NCBI GenBank assembly: GCA_025201805.1
Contig: MU619290.1
Location: 58,568 to 122,567, forward strand
Reading direction: 5' to 3'
Origin: Parasitella parasitica
Lineage: Eukaryota; Mucoromycota; Mucoromycetes; Mucorales; Mucoraceae
DNA: 64,000 nt
The notes beneath the pieces were generated by a model. It saw only the letters and a program-made list of their open reading frames with translations. It did not search any database and had not been told where the DNA came from. Of the stretch, positions 23,206-33,019 are shown in pieces. Every line of letters begins with the position of its first letter. Positions within the stretch are counted from its first letter, which is position 1. Made by a program: the position numbers and the translations under genes.

Positions 23206-24296
23206 ATGAATCCGCCATCGTCATTAGATAACATTCCACCACCGTTAAAGCTGCTTCGGCCAAGTCAATTAGATATCACGTACACTCTGGGTAAATATAC
23301 GGAATTCAATCATAATTTGGTAAAGGAAACACTAAACAGTTTAATCTGCTAGAAGTTGTACAAAATCCGATTCGAGCAAGGTGCTGTGGATTTGGCGAAA
23401 AGGACCGCAGACCTATTGACCCACCTCCTATCTTGCAGTTGTCATCGAAAGATCATCGTGGCAACCCAATTGATCTAAAGTAAAGTCATAAAACTCGTCT
23501 ACCCGGATTACTAACAGTGCCATTTAGACCCGAAGATTCCATTTTATTCTTGGTGCAATGCGAGCTGTTTAATGCGAGCAAAACTGAAAATAGGACATTA
23601 GTTTATACACCATGGTCATCTAGCTCGTCAAATGATAAGCCAGAATATGTTCGAAATCTAATAGGCTCCAGTGTGTCAAATGCATATCATCTATACAATG
23701 AATTTGATACGCCTGGCACATACTTTATATTCCATGATTTGTCCGTTAGAACTGAAGGTACATTTGTTCTTAAATTTGTGTTTGCAAATCTGGCAGCTGG
23801 GTAATGTGTGCATTCTAAAATGTAACATATTTATATAAATACTTTTTTTTTTTTTTTTTTTTTTTAGTGAGCCACTAACCATGAGCACACGTATACAGCA
23901 AGAAGTCTATTCGACTCCCTTTTCAGTTTACCCTGCGAAAAAGGTAACATTTGTTGAATGTGTGTGTGTATTGTCTATACTGACAAAAATCATCCTAAAC
24001 AGTTTCCTGGATTAACGGGTAAATATTGTGACTAAACAGGTATTCATTCGTTCATGTATACTAATAAGCGCGGCGTAGAGTCAACCACTCTTTCAAAATG
24101 CTTCTCTAAGCAAGGCATCAAAATTCCAATTCGAAGCGAAGTATCCTCTATAAAGCGAATATCGAACAATGCCATTTTCTCACCTCAGACTTCCGAGAAC
24201 CAAAACGAAGATTCAGAAAAGCCGGATGAGGAAACACCTCGATCCAAAAGAAACTTTACACGGCTCCCAATATCCGATTTCCTTTCTCCTGAATAA
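23206..24296 (+). CDS. Velvet-domain transcription regulator (VelB-like)
   Basis: Velvet proteins are fungal DNA-binding regulators that coordinate development and secondary metabolism. Six exons: 23206-23290, 23353-23479, 23528-23800, 23868-23943, 24003-24018, 24079-24296, total 264 residues. The velvet core is clear: EVVQNPIRARCCGFGEKDRRPIDPPPILQL, NLIGSSVSNAYHLYNE, PGTYFIFHDLSVRTEGTF, FPGLTESTTLS and QGIKIPIR. Exon 5 is only 16 nt and is needed to make FPGLTE. The acceptor of intron 2 must be the AG at 23526-23527, not the nearer AG after TACTAAC, because TACTAAC is the branch site and only the downstream AG keeps frame. A poly-T tract (23843-23865) sits at the third acceptor. The C-terminal 50 residues are acidic and lack a recognisable domain. 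Confidence 0.9.
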
Positions 24297-24483
24297 ATTA
24301 CGATTATTAAAAATACAACATTTTGCGCATGCCAATACCATATTGTTTACATCAGCAATCCAGTGTTCGATTAGGCCGAATACATAGATGTTGATATCCG
24401 TTTTATTGTTTTTATTATTGTTATCGAAAATGCTTAATATTCTATGTTACAGACTATACATGTATTCTAATTATTTATAGGTT

Positions 24484-26418
24484 TCAACGACGTTTAATGA
24501 CTTTTAATGGGTCTTTGCGTTTCTACAAGAAATATCAGTACAATATATTTTATTTACAAAAGCAGGTTTTACCTTGTTAGAACCCTTCTTAAAATTGCCT
24601 CTCTTGCGTTTTTGGCTTTTAAATGGTACATCAATAGGTTCTGAATTAGCCATTGCGGTGGGTACAGCAATACGGGGCATCAAATAGGACGGAATATGCT
24701 TTAAATGGTCCTGTACTTTGGCAGGCTGAAGAGCATGATCATGGCGCAGAAACTCTAAATCTTTGGGCTTGTCTTCAAAATGTGCCTTTAGCTTTTCCGA
24801 ATTCATGATTTCTCTCTTAATTTCTTTGATACGTGCTTCTTTGACAGCAACTTTGTTTACTGCCTTTAAGGCATCTTCAACACGATATTTAAAGCCGGAA
24901 ACATTCTTCTTTTCAAAGCTATAAGGCTTCAATTCTGCACCCTTCTCTTCTTGTTGTTTTTTGACCCGAAGATATACTACATCATCATAAACACCTTTAC
25001 CACGAGCAACTTCCTTCTTATCCTCGACTAGATCCTTGGTAACAACGAAAGATAAGCTCATGCCGCGTTGGCCACCACGGGCAGTACGGCCAATACGATG
25101 TGTATAAGCTTTAGCCGAAGTAGGAAAGTCAAAGTTGATAACTGCTGCAACACCTTGGAAATCAACACCACGGGAAACACCATACTCTTTATCGCGCTGG
25201 ACTTTTCTACCTTTTTGAGCTGATGGTTTTTGATATGAATAGCCACTCATTTATTATATAGTATCCATTCAACGTTACCTTTTTTAGTATCTTTCTCTTC
25301 TGGGGTTTCAACATCCTCTTGACTTTCTTCGTCTTCGTCATCACTATCCTGTTCTCCTTTCAATTCAGATTCATCAGTAGCAATCAAATAGTCGTAAATC
25401 CCACGATTGAACTCTTCCACAATGTGATACCTAGAGTTCAATGGCAATTCAGAGTTGAGGACGCAAGATTTGATAGAGAATTGCTCCAAAAATAACTTGA
25501 GCTTGTAGCAACGGTCAATGTCATTGACAAATAGCAAGATTTTACCCTTGATCAAACGTAGCTTGATGATCACAAAAGCAAACATAAATTTCTCAAATTC
25601 TGTACATTTGACAACATATTGCGTTAATGAATCAGTTTCCTCTTGTGTGTCTTCTAGTGCTAAAATGGATGGTTTGCGTAAAACGAGAGCTGTCAATTCT
25701 TCAATCTCTTTGGTAAATGTGGCAGACATTAAGAAACTCTGGTATATCTTGGGTAAATAGCTCAAAATTTTGCGTACATCATCTTCATAACCAAATGACA
25801 AGACCAGATCAGCTTCGTCAATGACCAAATTCTCAAGAGACTCCTTCAAATTCATGTTGTTCGCTTCGAGATGGGCAAGTGCCTTACTGGGCGTAGCAAC
25901 CACAATATCTGGTTTTTCGGCAAGCAAAGGTCTAACATCTAATCAGCATCATCGGTTTCTTTCTATGATATATACATCTTTACCTTTGGAGCTGCGCAGA
26001 AATTTGACCTGCCAAATTCACAACTTTCACCAACTGATTTGCGTATACTAAAAGCTTGTTGATGTGGTTAGTCACTTGCTCGGCCAATTCTCTTGTAGGC
26101 ACCAGAACCAATGCTTTGATAGAAGGTTCAATATCCAAAGACTAAGTAAAGAATAGAAAAATCAGCACCATTTTATAAATCCCGGTCGATCTTCTTTTCT
26201 TATACCTCTTTAGCAGCTAGAATCTTTTGTACGATAGGCATAGCATAAGCAGCTGTCTTGCCACTTCCTGTACGAGCACGAGCGAGGATGTCTCTGCCTG
26301 CAAGCGCAAGAGGGATACCTTGCGCTTGAATAGGAGTTGGACGAGTGAAATTTAACTGAGCAACAGCTCTAGCTAAACGAGGGTCAAAGTCAAATGCTGC
26401 AAATGTTTGATCCGCCAT
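24484..26418 (-). CDS. DBP9: DEAD-box RNA helicase Dbp9 (DDX56 family)
   Basis: ATP-dependent RNA helicase of 60S ribosomal subunit assembly in the nucleolus. Five exons: 26418-26206, 26141-25984, 25931-25279, 25219-24573, 24522-24484, total 569 residues. Q motif [21 protein letters not shown], motif [31 protein letters not shown] box [14 protein letters not shown], and [10 protein letters not shown] are all present. An acidic insert ([13 protein letters not shown]) before motif V, then [13 protein letters not shown], is characteristic of Dbp9. The last exon encodes only [12 protein letters not shown], matching the basic Dbp9 tail and restoring a normal C-terminus. The second intron's acceptor is the AG of GATGTTAG (25932-25933), which keeps frame. 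It is convergent with the velvet gene, with 187 bp between stop codons. Confidence 0.95.
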
Positions 26419-26712
26419 ACTTGTAGATTTATAAGAAGAGATGTCAAAGGAAAATTTTGGTTATAGATTTTTTTTGTGTCCATTTTGAAATGCAAAAAGG
26501 TCACATCAAAAGGTCACGAATGGTAGGTACCTTCATCGTTGATCATTATGCATTTTGAATGAGGCAGTTGCTACGTTACAAGATTCATTGCTGGAGCAAA
26601 GAACAATCATTCAAAATCCAACTTTTTTTTCTTTTTTTTTTATTCTTGTTTTATTTATGAAATGTGAGGGTTTTTTTTCTTTAAAAGTAATATATATACA
26701 TGATATATAAAT

Positions 26713-27871
26713 TTACTTGAGAGGAACAAACTTGGAAGAACTAGTAGCACCAATACCAGGGCGACCGTGCTTGACAGGTTTGTAAGAGATGGAAAACTCG
26801 GCGAGGTAATGACCAGTCATCTCAGGCTTGATTTCAACTTGGGTGAAAGTCTTACCGTTGTAGACACCAACAATAGATCCAATCATCTCAGGGACAATGA
26901 TCATGTTACGAAGATGAGTCTTGACGACCTCAGGTTTCTCACCAGCGGGAGCGTTCTTTTTGGCAGCACGGAGCTTCTTGATGAGACCCATAGGCTTGCG
27001 CTTGAGACCACGTTGGAATCTTCTACGAGCACGGCAGTGAACGAGCTCCATGAACTATAAAAAAAAAAGCACATGTAAATGGCAAAATCAAACCTATATC
27101 GCCTTTAACGATGCTAATATTTTTAATTCGATATTTACCTGTTCAGAAGACAAGTCCAAGAGTTGGTCGAGGTCAATACCACGGTAGGTAAACTTACGGA
27201 AAGTTCTCTTTCTGGGAGTAGTTTGCTCGTCAGCCTACAAAGATACAATAAGTATCAGTATTTTAATCTTCATTGTCCTCCACGCATCCTCAAGTGACAA
27301 GCAGCAAGTTATGGTCATAGTCATCCAAGTTTAAAAACGTCGATTCACTTCAAACAGAAAAAACTGAAGCATTTCTCGCTTATGTCATATGAAATTATTT
27401 ATCCATTAATTTTCTTGCATTTATGACACATCTTTGCGCTATTTGATGGATGGATGGATGGATTCAGCATATACCCCCTCTTTATACATACCATACTAAA
27501 AGATGCAAAAGGAAGGATTCTCTGAAAGCTCTGCTTCTTGATGCTCATAGCACAAGGCAAAATTCTCCCCGGTTCGGGAGAGGAGCAATGTACTCCCACA
27601 ACTCCGCGATCAGTTTAAATATGATACATAGTAGATAGATAGCGCTTGCATGATGCTGCTTTGCTCTGTTTCATAATATCCATAATTTTTGGCCATGTTC
27701 GAGTGATCTGCATGATCACCATCAGCCTGTCATGCATAACTTATTTTTTCGCCAGGACACAACGTACAATGAATGATTGAACAGAGAAATCAAGCGAAAG
27801 AATATAAGCCCTTGGGCATCTGGGAATAGAATCTCCATTAGCAATCTATAGCGTGCTACAGAACTTACCAT
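26713..27871 (-). CDS. RPS15: 40S ribosomal protein uS19 (RPS15)
   Basis: Structural protein of the small ribosomal subunit near the decoding centre. Exons 27871-27869 (the ATG alone), 27234-27139 and 27054-26713 give 146 residues. The protein starts [20 protein letters not shown] and contains [49 protein letters not shown] and [12 protein letters not shown], all highly conserved. The first exon is only the start codon, followed by a 634 nt intron, very long for this window. The downstream frame has no earlier in-frame Met consistent with the conserved N-terminus, so the ATG-only exon is well supported. Short ORFs inside intron 1 are not conserved-looking. Confidence 0.96.
27564..27581. other. 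Hairpin inside RPS15 intron 1
   Basis: A perfect 6-bp stem, TCTCCC pairing with GGGAGA, around a CGGTTC loop. It superficially resembles a tRNA T-arm, but I could not build a cloverleaf around it. It lies within the unusually long first intron of RPS15. Function unknown. Confidence 0.25.
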
Positions 27872-28186
27872 GTTGGTTTCTTTAGTGTATATACTTCGAG
27901 TTATTTACAACATAGTGCACCATTATTCATTTTAAATACAGTATACCGTTCTTTTAGATGCTAAGAATGTAGCACAGTTTAAAATTTCGTTGTCTAGAAC
28001 ATAAAGGAACCCATGAAATGGGTATAGCATGTGCAAAAATAGGATAAAAAATCTAATTCCATATGTCAAAAGTAATGATCGACACCAACCGTATAAAGCG
28101 AAAAGCAATAATAGCCCATATGAATGTCATTCATCATTATACCAATACCATCAGTCAAAATATAAAACCTCAATGTTTTTATTCTT

Positions 28187-28369
28187 TTATGTGTCAACGT
28201 CGTTTATTGCATAAATTTTGTCAAGTTGTCTTGCTTTGCGTATTTCCCTTAATTTACTATTATCATTTGTATTATCATTTATAAATGGGTTCAACTCGGG
28301 GTTGTAAACAATGTGCCATTCTTTGGGAGAGAAGTAATGTCTGACAGGTGCCATGGCATATAGGTTCAT
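28187..28369 (-). CDS. Possible small protein, unassigned
   Basis: A 60-residue frame, or 55 residues from the second ATG at 28354 (MAPVRHYFSPKEWH..). It is hydrophilic with an aromatic N-terminus and a charged C-terminus (KLREIRKARQLDKIY). Amino-acid use looks protein-like rather than random. No membrane segment, and I do not recognise the family. It could be a small mitochondrial or nuclear protein, or a chance ORF. Confidence 0.3.
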   Translation of the reverse strand: MNLYAMAPVRHYFSPKEWHIVYNPELNPFINDNTNDNSKLREIRKARQLDKIYAINDVDT

Positions 28370-28662
28370 TGTACTTTACGCACAACTTACTCTATTCTGC
28401 TCATGTAAAGATGATGTATCTGACCATGACTTTTACTAGTCAAATAGACTCACCAAGAAGTATACTGAACGATATTTCCATTTATATCTTTCGAAATCTT
28501 TATAGTTTCGAACGCAAACCACTGGAGAGGTGAGCGATCTATACCTAACAACTTTATCTTGGAATGAGGCGTAGAGGTGCACGGAATATTTTTACGATCA
28601 GAAAGTAGTGGGCATACTTTGTGATTGCATACGATAACATAAATTGATCGCTCTACGAACAA

Positions 28663-28740
28663 TGCCTAAAAAGCCTTCTTTTGGCGCATACATGATGATT
28701 ATCGCGGCCGTCGGGACCATCCTCTTCGTTTGTAATCTTT
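28663..28740 (+). CDS. Possible single-pass membrane micropeptide
   Basis: From the ATG at 28663 the frame reads MPKKPSFGAYMMIIAAVGTI.., a basic N-terminus followed by one hydrophobic helix, and stops at 28740 after 25 residues. A T-tract plus AACAG acceptor lies at 28771-28791, and a further protein-like frame (GQKYIGGNGKIDAERVGYDG) follows it, suggesting an intron. I could not find a donor that joins the two in frame. Function unknown. Confidence 0.3.
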
Positions 28741-29397
28741 AATCAAAATGCATCTGCATGAACCGTTTATTTTTTTTTTTTTTTTATTAACAGAGGACAA
28801 AAATATATTGGTGGTAATGGTAAAATTGATGCGGAAAGGGTAGGTTATGACGGAAAATGCTCAAAAGAAGTAGTAAAATAAATAATAACAGCATTCTGAA
28901 TTTGAAGCGTCATTAAGATGGATCGGGTGTATCTTTTTCAAATACTATATCATTTGTTCTAGACAGACAGACCTTTTCGCTATAATCAGCCCTACGCCAC
29001 AAGCATTTAGTTAAAAATAGATGAAATTTCAAATGCCATTTTTACATGGAAATCAACTATGAGACACCCGACAAACCAAAAATTTATAAATCTTTTATGT
29101 TGAAAGTTGTGGTATGACCATATTCATTTACCATTCTATTATCAACAGTTCTGATCAGCATGCAAGAGAGAGCTCAAAAGAGAAACGCTCTTGATTTCGC
29201 GTATAACTTAAGGCTATAGAGGTTCGACAATTGCTTGGACTGAAAACCTATATTTGGCCAACTCATCAAATTCTTTTCAGAAAAGGTATTTTATGTTGTT
29301 TTTAGGAAGAACAATAATGATAGTGTAACAAGGTCAAAGGTTTATTTACAGTTTAATAAAAGTTGTATAGGAAGGAAAAATGTACATTTGTGATAAA

Positions 29398-30630
29398 TTA
29401 GATGGTGGTAGAAGGTGGAGAATAGTTCAATAAATTAGAAAGGTGAGAAGGTACTTTATCTTCAGCATATCTCCATTCAGGATGATGATATAATTGTAAA
29501 GTATTACTAGCATACCATTTGGGGAAATCCATTGAACTGGGATGGTTCAATTTGCCTTGGATATCCATAGCCATCAATTCAGCTCTACAAGATTTATCAC
29601 GATGGATTTGCAAATTGAAATAATTGGGTGACATTGTGCATTTCTTTCCGCTACGGTAGGCCAAAAACGTCAGAGCAGCTTGGTCTTGGCGATGATTTAA
29701 ACGAGATGAGCCTGGGGGAGCGATACAGTTCTTATCCAAACCACATTCGTACCAAGGCTGGATGATGTCACTGTAAATCGTTTGATTATGAACATCGAAG
29801 CCCAAGGCAGCGCCATTGCAGTTAGGGTTCTTAGCATAGTCTTGAGGATCAGCATTGTAGTATTTGTACATGCCAGGATGTGTCCACATGCCCATATTCT
29901 TGGATGAACGTGGAGACCAGAACCCACCGTTTTTACGAATAATGGAAGGAATGTTTCTAATAAACTCGGGTGTAACCATGTTGCCAGCGTCCAACCAAAC
30001 CAATATACCATTTGAGTCTTGTACATACTTTTGACTTGCTTCATGTACGATGCCAGTCTTCCAAGCATATTCACCAGCGCTGATAGCGACGTCCCAGAAA
30101 CGAGGATATTTGAAGTAATCAAAAGTTTCTAAATCATCAATTAAACCGTTTTCAACAAGCTGATCCAGTACAGGTAATTGTGTGCGGTTCATGCCAATGT
30201 TGTAAACAACAATTCTAGGAAATTCATGGGCCTCGAGCTGATCACGCAAGCTATAGAGCGAATATAAAAAGTTTTCTAACGAGCACAAGTGATTAGCACT
30301 TGATGCAGTGACGATAGTGTATGGATAGGATGAGGGCTTTGGCAATCGAGGGTGCGTCACGTGCTTAATGGGCGGTTGTTGTTGCTGTTGCTCCTGCTCA
30401 AGTTGTTCGGTGATAGCAGATGATGAAATGCTATCACAACTATTGCTGCTACAGATTGAAGTTACTGCAGGGCTTGTTGTACTATAAACGATTCTAATCT
30501 TTAAGGATGAGACGAAAAAGAAGGTGACGAGGAACACGATGAGGATTGGAATGCTCAATATGCTCTTGATTGAGAACTGCTTAGCCGGCGATGTGGAAAT
30601 CTTCTGAGTAGAAAGAGGGCCAGCCATCAT
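29398..30630 (-). CDS. Type II membrane protein, glycosyltransferase-like
   Basis: 410 residues, single exon. A short cytosolic N-terminus is followed by one membrane anchor (about 23-45: ILSIPILIVFLVTFFFVSSL), then a Ser/Gln-rich stem (about 55-95) and a lumenal domain from about residue 100. This is the layout of Golgi glycosyltransferases. The lumenal part begins YTIVTASSANHLCSLENFLYSL. It has an acidic VWLDAGN motif in the position of a DXD-type nucleotide-sugar site, plus conserved-looking Cys residues (CNGAALGFD, YECGLDKNC). The overall look resembles DUF1647-type proteins, but I am not certain. The fold assignment needs a profile search; the substrate is unknown. A Met-Met start at 30630/30627 leaves the first residue ambiguous. 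Confidence 0.6.
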   Translation of the reverse strand: MMAGPLSTQKISTSPAKQFSIKSILSIPILIVFLVTFFFVSSLKIRIVYSTTSPAVTSICSSNSCDSISSSAITEQLEQEQQQQQPPIKHVTHPRLPKPSSYPYTIVTASSANHLCSLENFLYSLYSLRDQLEAHEFPRIVVYNIGMNRTQLPVLDQLVENGLIDDLETFDYFKYPRFWDVAISAGEYAWKTGIVHEASQKYVQDSNGILVWLDAGNMVTPEFIRNIPSIIRKNGGFWSPRSSKNMGMWTHPGMYKYYNADPQDYAKNPNCNGAALGFDVHNQTIYSDIIQPWYECGLDKNCIAPPGSSRLNHRQDQAALTFLAYRSGKKCTMSPNYFNLQIHRDKSCRAELMAMDIQGKLNHPSSMDFPKWYASNTLQLYHHPEWRYAEDKVPSHLSNLLNYSPPSTTI

Positions 30631-31184
30631 GCTTCAATAAATAAAAAGTGTATAGCCAGGAAAAAAGAGGAAAGAAAAGATTGCAAACTACTTCTATTTA
30701 TATTCGAGCAGAAAACTTTTTAGTAGATCCGTTGGTGGTTTTGGAAAGGAGGCCATTTTTAGATCCCTCCCCTTCATATTTATAGAAATTAGCCTGTGCG
30801 ACCAATTTATGTATTTTTATATCACAAATAACTTGTTCTCATACTCTTTGCACCGTGTAACAAGATTTCATACCTTTGTTATTATTGATCGAGATAGAGA
30901 TATTTATGAAGGAGAGAAGATTTTAATCAAAGCATCATATGCCTGCGAAAATGTATAATTAAAAAATCGATAGAAAGGGTTCACATTACTCCATTTGAAC
31001 ATATTAAGTAAACAAAAGCCCAAGTTTGACCAAATAGAGGCGTAGTGAGAAAGTTGAGCAAGTATCACAATATGTGATCATACGTTGAAGATTTTTTTGG
31101 GCTTTGTTTTTATAATGGGCTTGACAAAATACGCATTCAAACATGGTTTAAGCATATAGTGCTTCCATCTTGGGCCCTGATTGA
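30631..31184. other. Intergenic region with no gene
   Basis: About 550 bp containing the 5' flank of the 410-residue membrane protein gene (minus strand) and the 3' flank of the universal stress protein gene. AT-rich, no coding pattern seen. Confidence 0.4.
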
Positions 31185-31895
31185 TCAGTTTTTAATTATG
31201 AGAACTGGACAATCACAGTTGTGCAAGCAATAATCACTGACAGAGCCAAGGATAAACCTAAGATAAACTTAACAGTTAGCATCAAACAATGCAAATGCAG
31301 ACAGAGAGCTCACTTTTGTATGCCTTCTTTGTTGGAGGAGCCCAAGACAAGCATATCGGGTGGATTCTCGTTGATGTAATCTTGAATGATATAGCCACAG
31401 TCTTTTGTGCTTGTTTTCACAATCACTGGCTTCGATTTCTATAAATATGATTAGAGCATGTTACATCAGATATGGCTTGAAAAAAAAAAAAAAGATGCTT
31501 TACTGTTTCATCAAACTGAGCTAAATAACTGTTCAAATTGGATACTGATTCCCTTGCGTCTTGCTCAATGTCGACATTATTCATTCTATCCAAGCCACTC
31601 CTATTTACTGAATGAGACAAGATATTTCTCGATTTGCTACGGTAATACTGACATGAATCCAAAGGCTGTGGTCCCTGCTGGATTTAACCCAATTGAATAT
31701 AGAACCTCCAGTTTGTAGGGAACACGCAAATTTGAGCATAATCGGATGGCATAATCGATGGCTTTTTTAGAAATTGGGGAATCATCTGCTGCTACAACGA
31801 TGCGATAAAGTGGAGAACTAAAACACGCATGTGCTGGTATTAATGACCACTGCACGCATTTATGTACTGCTATACTTATATGAAATATACCTCAT
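31185..31895 (-). CDS. Universal stress protein (UspA family)
   Basis: Five exons: 31895-31891 (ATGAG only), 31817-31653, 31600-31504, 31438-31314, 31257-31185, total 154 residues, the normal size for a single USP domain. The N-terminus reads MSSPLYRIVVAADDSPISKKAIDYA. The nucleotide-binding C-terminal signature is present as DMLVLGSSNKEGIQKFILGSVSDYC..CPVLIIK, matching the G2XG9G(S/T) pattern of ATP-binding USPs reasonably well. The first coding exon is only 5 nt. A poly-A tract at 31481-31494 (T-rich on the coding strand) lies in intron 3. USPs act in general stress tolerance; no specific partner is suggested by neighbours. Divergent from the DUF2015-like gene across 320 bp. Confidence 0.88.
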
Positions 31896-32215
31896 TCTTT
31901 GTAAAATTATGGTAAAAAGAGACGTAAAGAGAAACAACAGTGTGATCGTTTATATTTATTATGATTAAATGCATGAATCGTAACCCCATATCTTGGCCCA
32001 ACATTTGTTGTATATCGAAAAGTTGAAAATTTCGATATGAACACACGAAATATTTTGTATGGAATAATGAGACTATGCCATATTATATTCCATGTCGACT
32101 AATCAACATATATATATTATAAGAGGAGAACATTTCGAACAACAGGGAGAGTATCTTAACAAGACCATGCAACAAGCTGAGCTTTGATTTTTTCCGTTAC
32201 GGTATTTCCATCACA
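31896..32215. promoter_or_regulatory. Shared divergent promoter region
   Basis: A 320 bp spacer between the start codons of the universal stress protein (-) and the DUF2015-like gene (+). It is AT-rich, with a CATATATATATTATAAGAGG TATA-like stretch near 32106-32125. No coding features. Inference from gene orientation only. Confidence 0.4.
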
Positions 32216-32774
32216 ATGGATATTTCCCTTGGGCTCTTTCCCTTTCCTTCCATCTACACTAATTATTCCGTCATGTTTTTATACCTGGCCATTCTACTTT
32301 TTATAATAGCATGTAAGTTTTGTATATATCAGCCTCTCTCTACCTTGTTTTTCTTTCTTGCTGAATAATCCCATATAGTATGCTGGTACTTTCGCAAACA
32401 CATTCGAGAAGGCGCTTCTGAATTAGCAAACAAAATGAACCGCCTATTAGGTTATCATTTATTACCGACTAATGCTGGCTCATTTGAAAGTGATATCGAA
32501 GATGGATTAACAAGCTCCCATTTCAACTTGAATACAAACTTGGAGGAAGACGACAATAGGGCTGGATTAAAGGATAAAGAGGAAATCATGAGAATCATGA
32601 AAAAACAGAACGTCTCTTTTGATGAAGCTCGCTTAATTCGACAACAAAAACTCTTAAAAAAGAATGTAAGTGTGTATCTTTTATGAGTTAACTACTGTGT
32701 AATTTATCTGTTTGTTACAGAATATTGATCCTGCTACTGGTCTCCCTTTGGACCCTAAATTCGTCTCGTTTTAA
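32216..32774 (+). CDS. DUF2015-like single-pass membrane protein
   Basis: Exons 32216-32312, 32379-32665, 32721-32774 give 145 residues. One N-terminal membrane helix (about 19-36, MFLYLAILLFIIAL) is followed by CWYFRKHIREG. The C-terminal half has a helical, charged region (EEIMRIMKKQNVSFDEARLI) and ends PATGLPLDPKFVSF. The terminal DPKFVSF motif with a preceding RQQKLLKK helix is what I recall of the fungal DUF2015 family; function unknown. Splice junctions keep frame throughout. Confidence 0.65.
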
Positions 32775-33019
32775 TACAAACCTAATTAAACTATCTCACC
32801 TTCAATTAGGCATTCATCTACCCCTTTAAACATGCATATATTTATATACCTTAATAAAGCCCATGTGAATGGTTATATTTCATTATCATTTGCAGGCTGC
32901 TTTCAAAGAATTTTCTCTGGCATGCAATCGAAATGATCATTGAGTCGGACTCTTTTATGGCAAACATGCTTTTTCGACATTGGCTACAAAAGTTCTATTA
33001 AGGGTACGTACTTGATTTA

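Larger units (their letters stand above)
27872..29397. other. Intergenic region with two possible small genes
   Basis: About 1.5 kb between RPS15 and the glycosyltransferase-like gene. It includes the candidate small ORFs at 28187-28369 (-) and 28663-28740 (+), described separately. The remainder (28900-29340) is AT-rich with no coding pattern. Confidence 0.35.

Noticed and set aside
27450..27638. Overlapping frames on both strands with a GGTTCG motif, tRNA-like
   Set aside because: No D-arm, anticodon arm or acceptor stem could be built; only the isolated T-arm-like hairpin remains.
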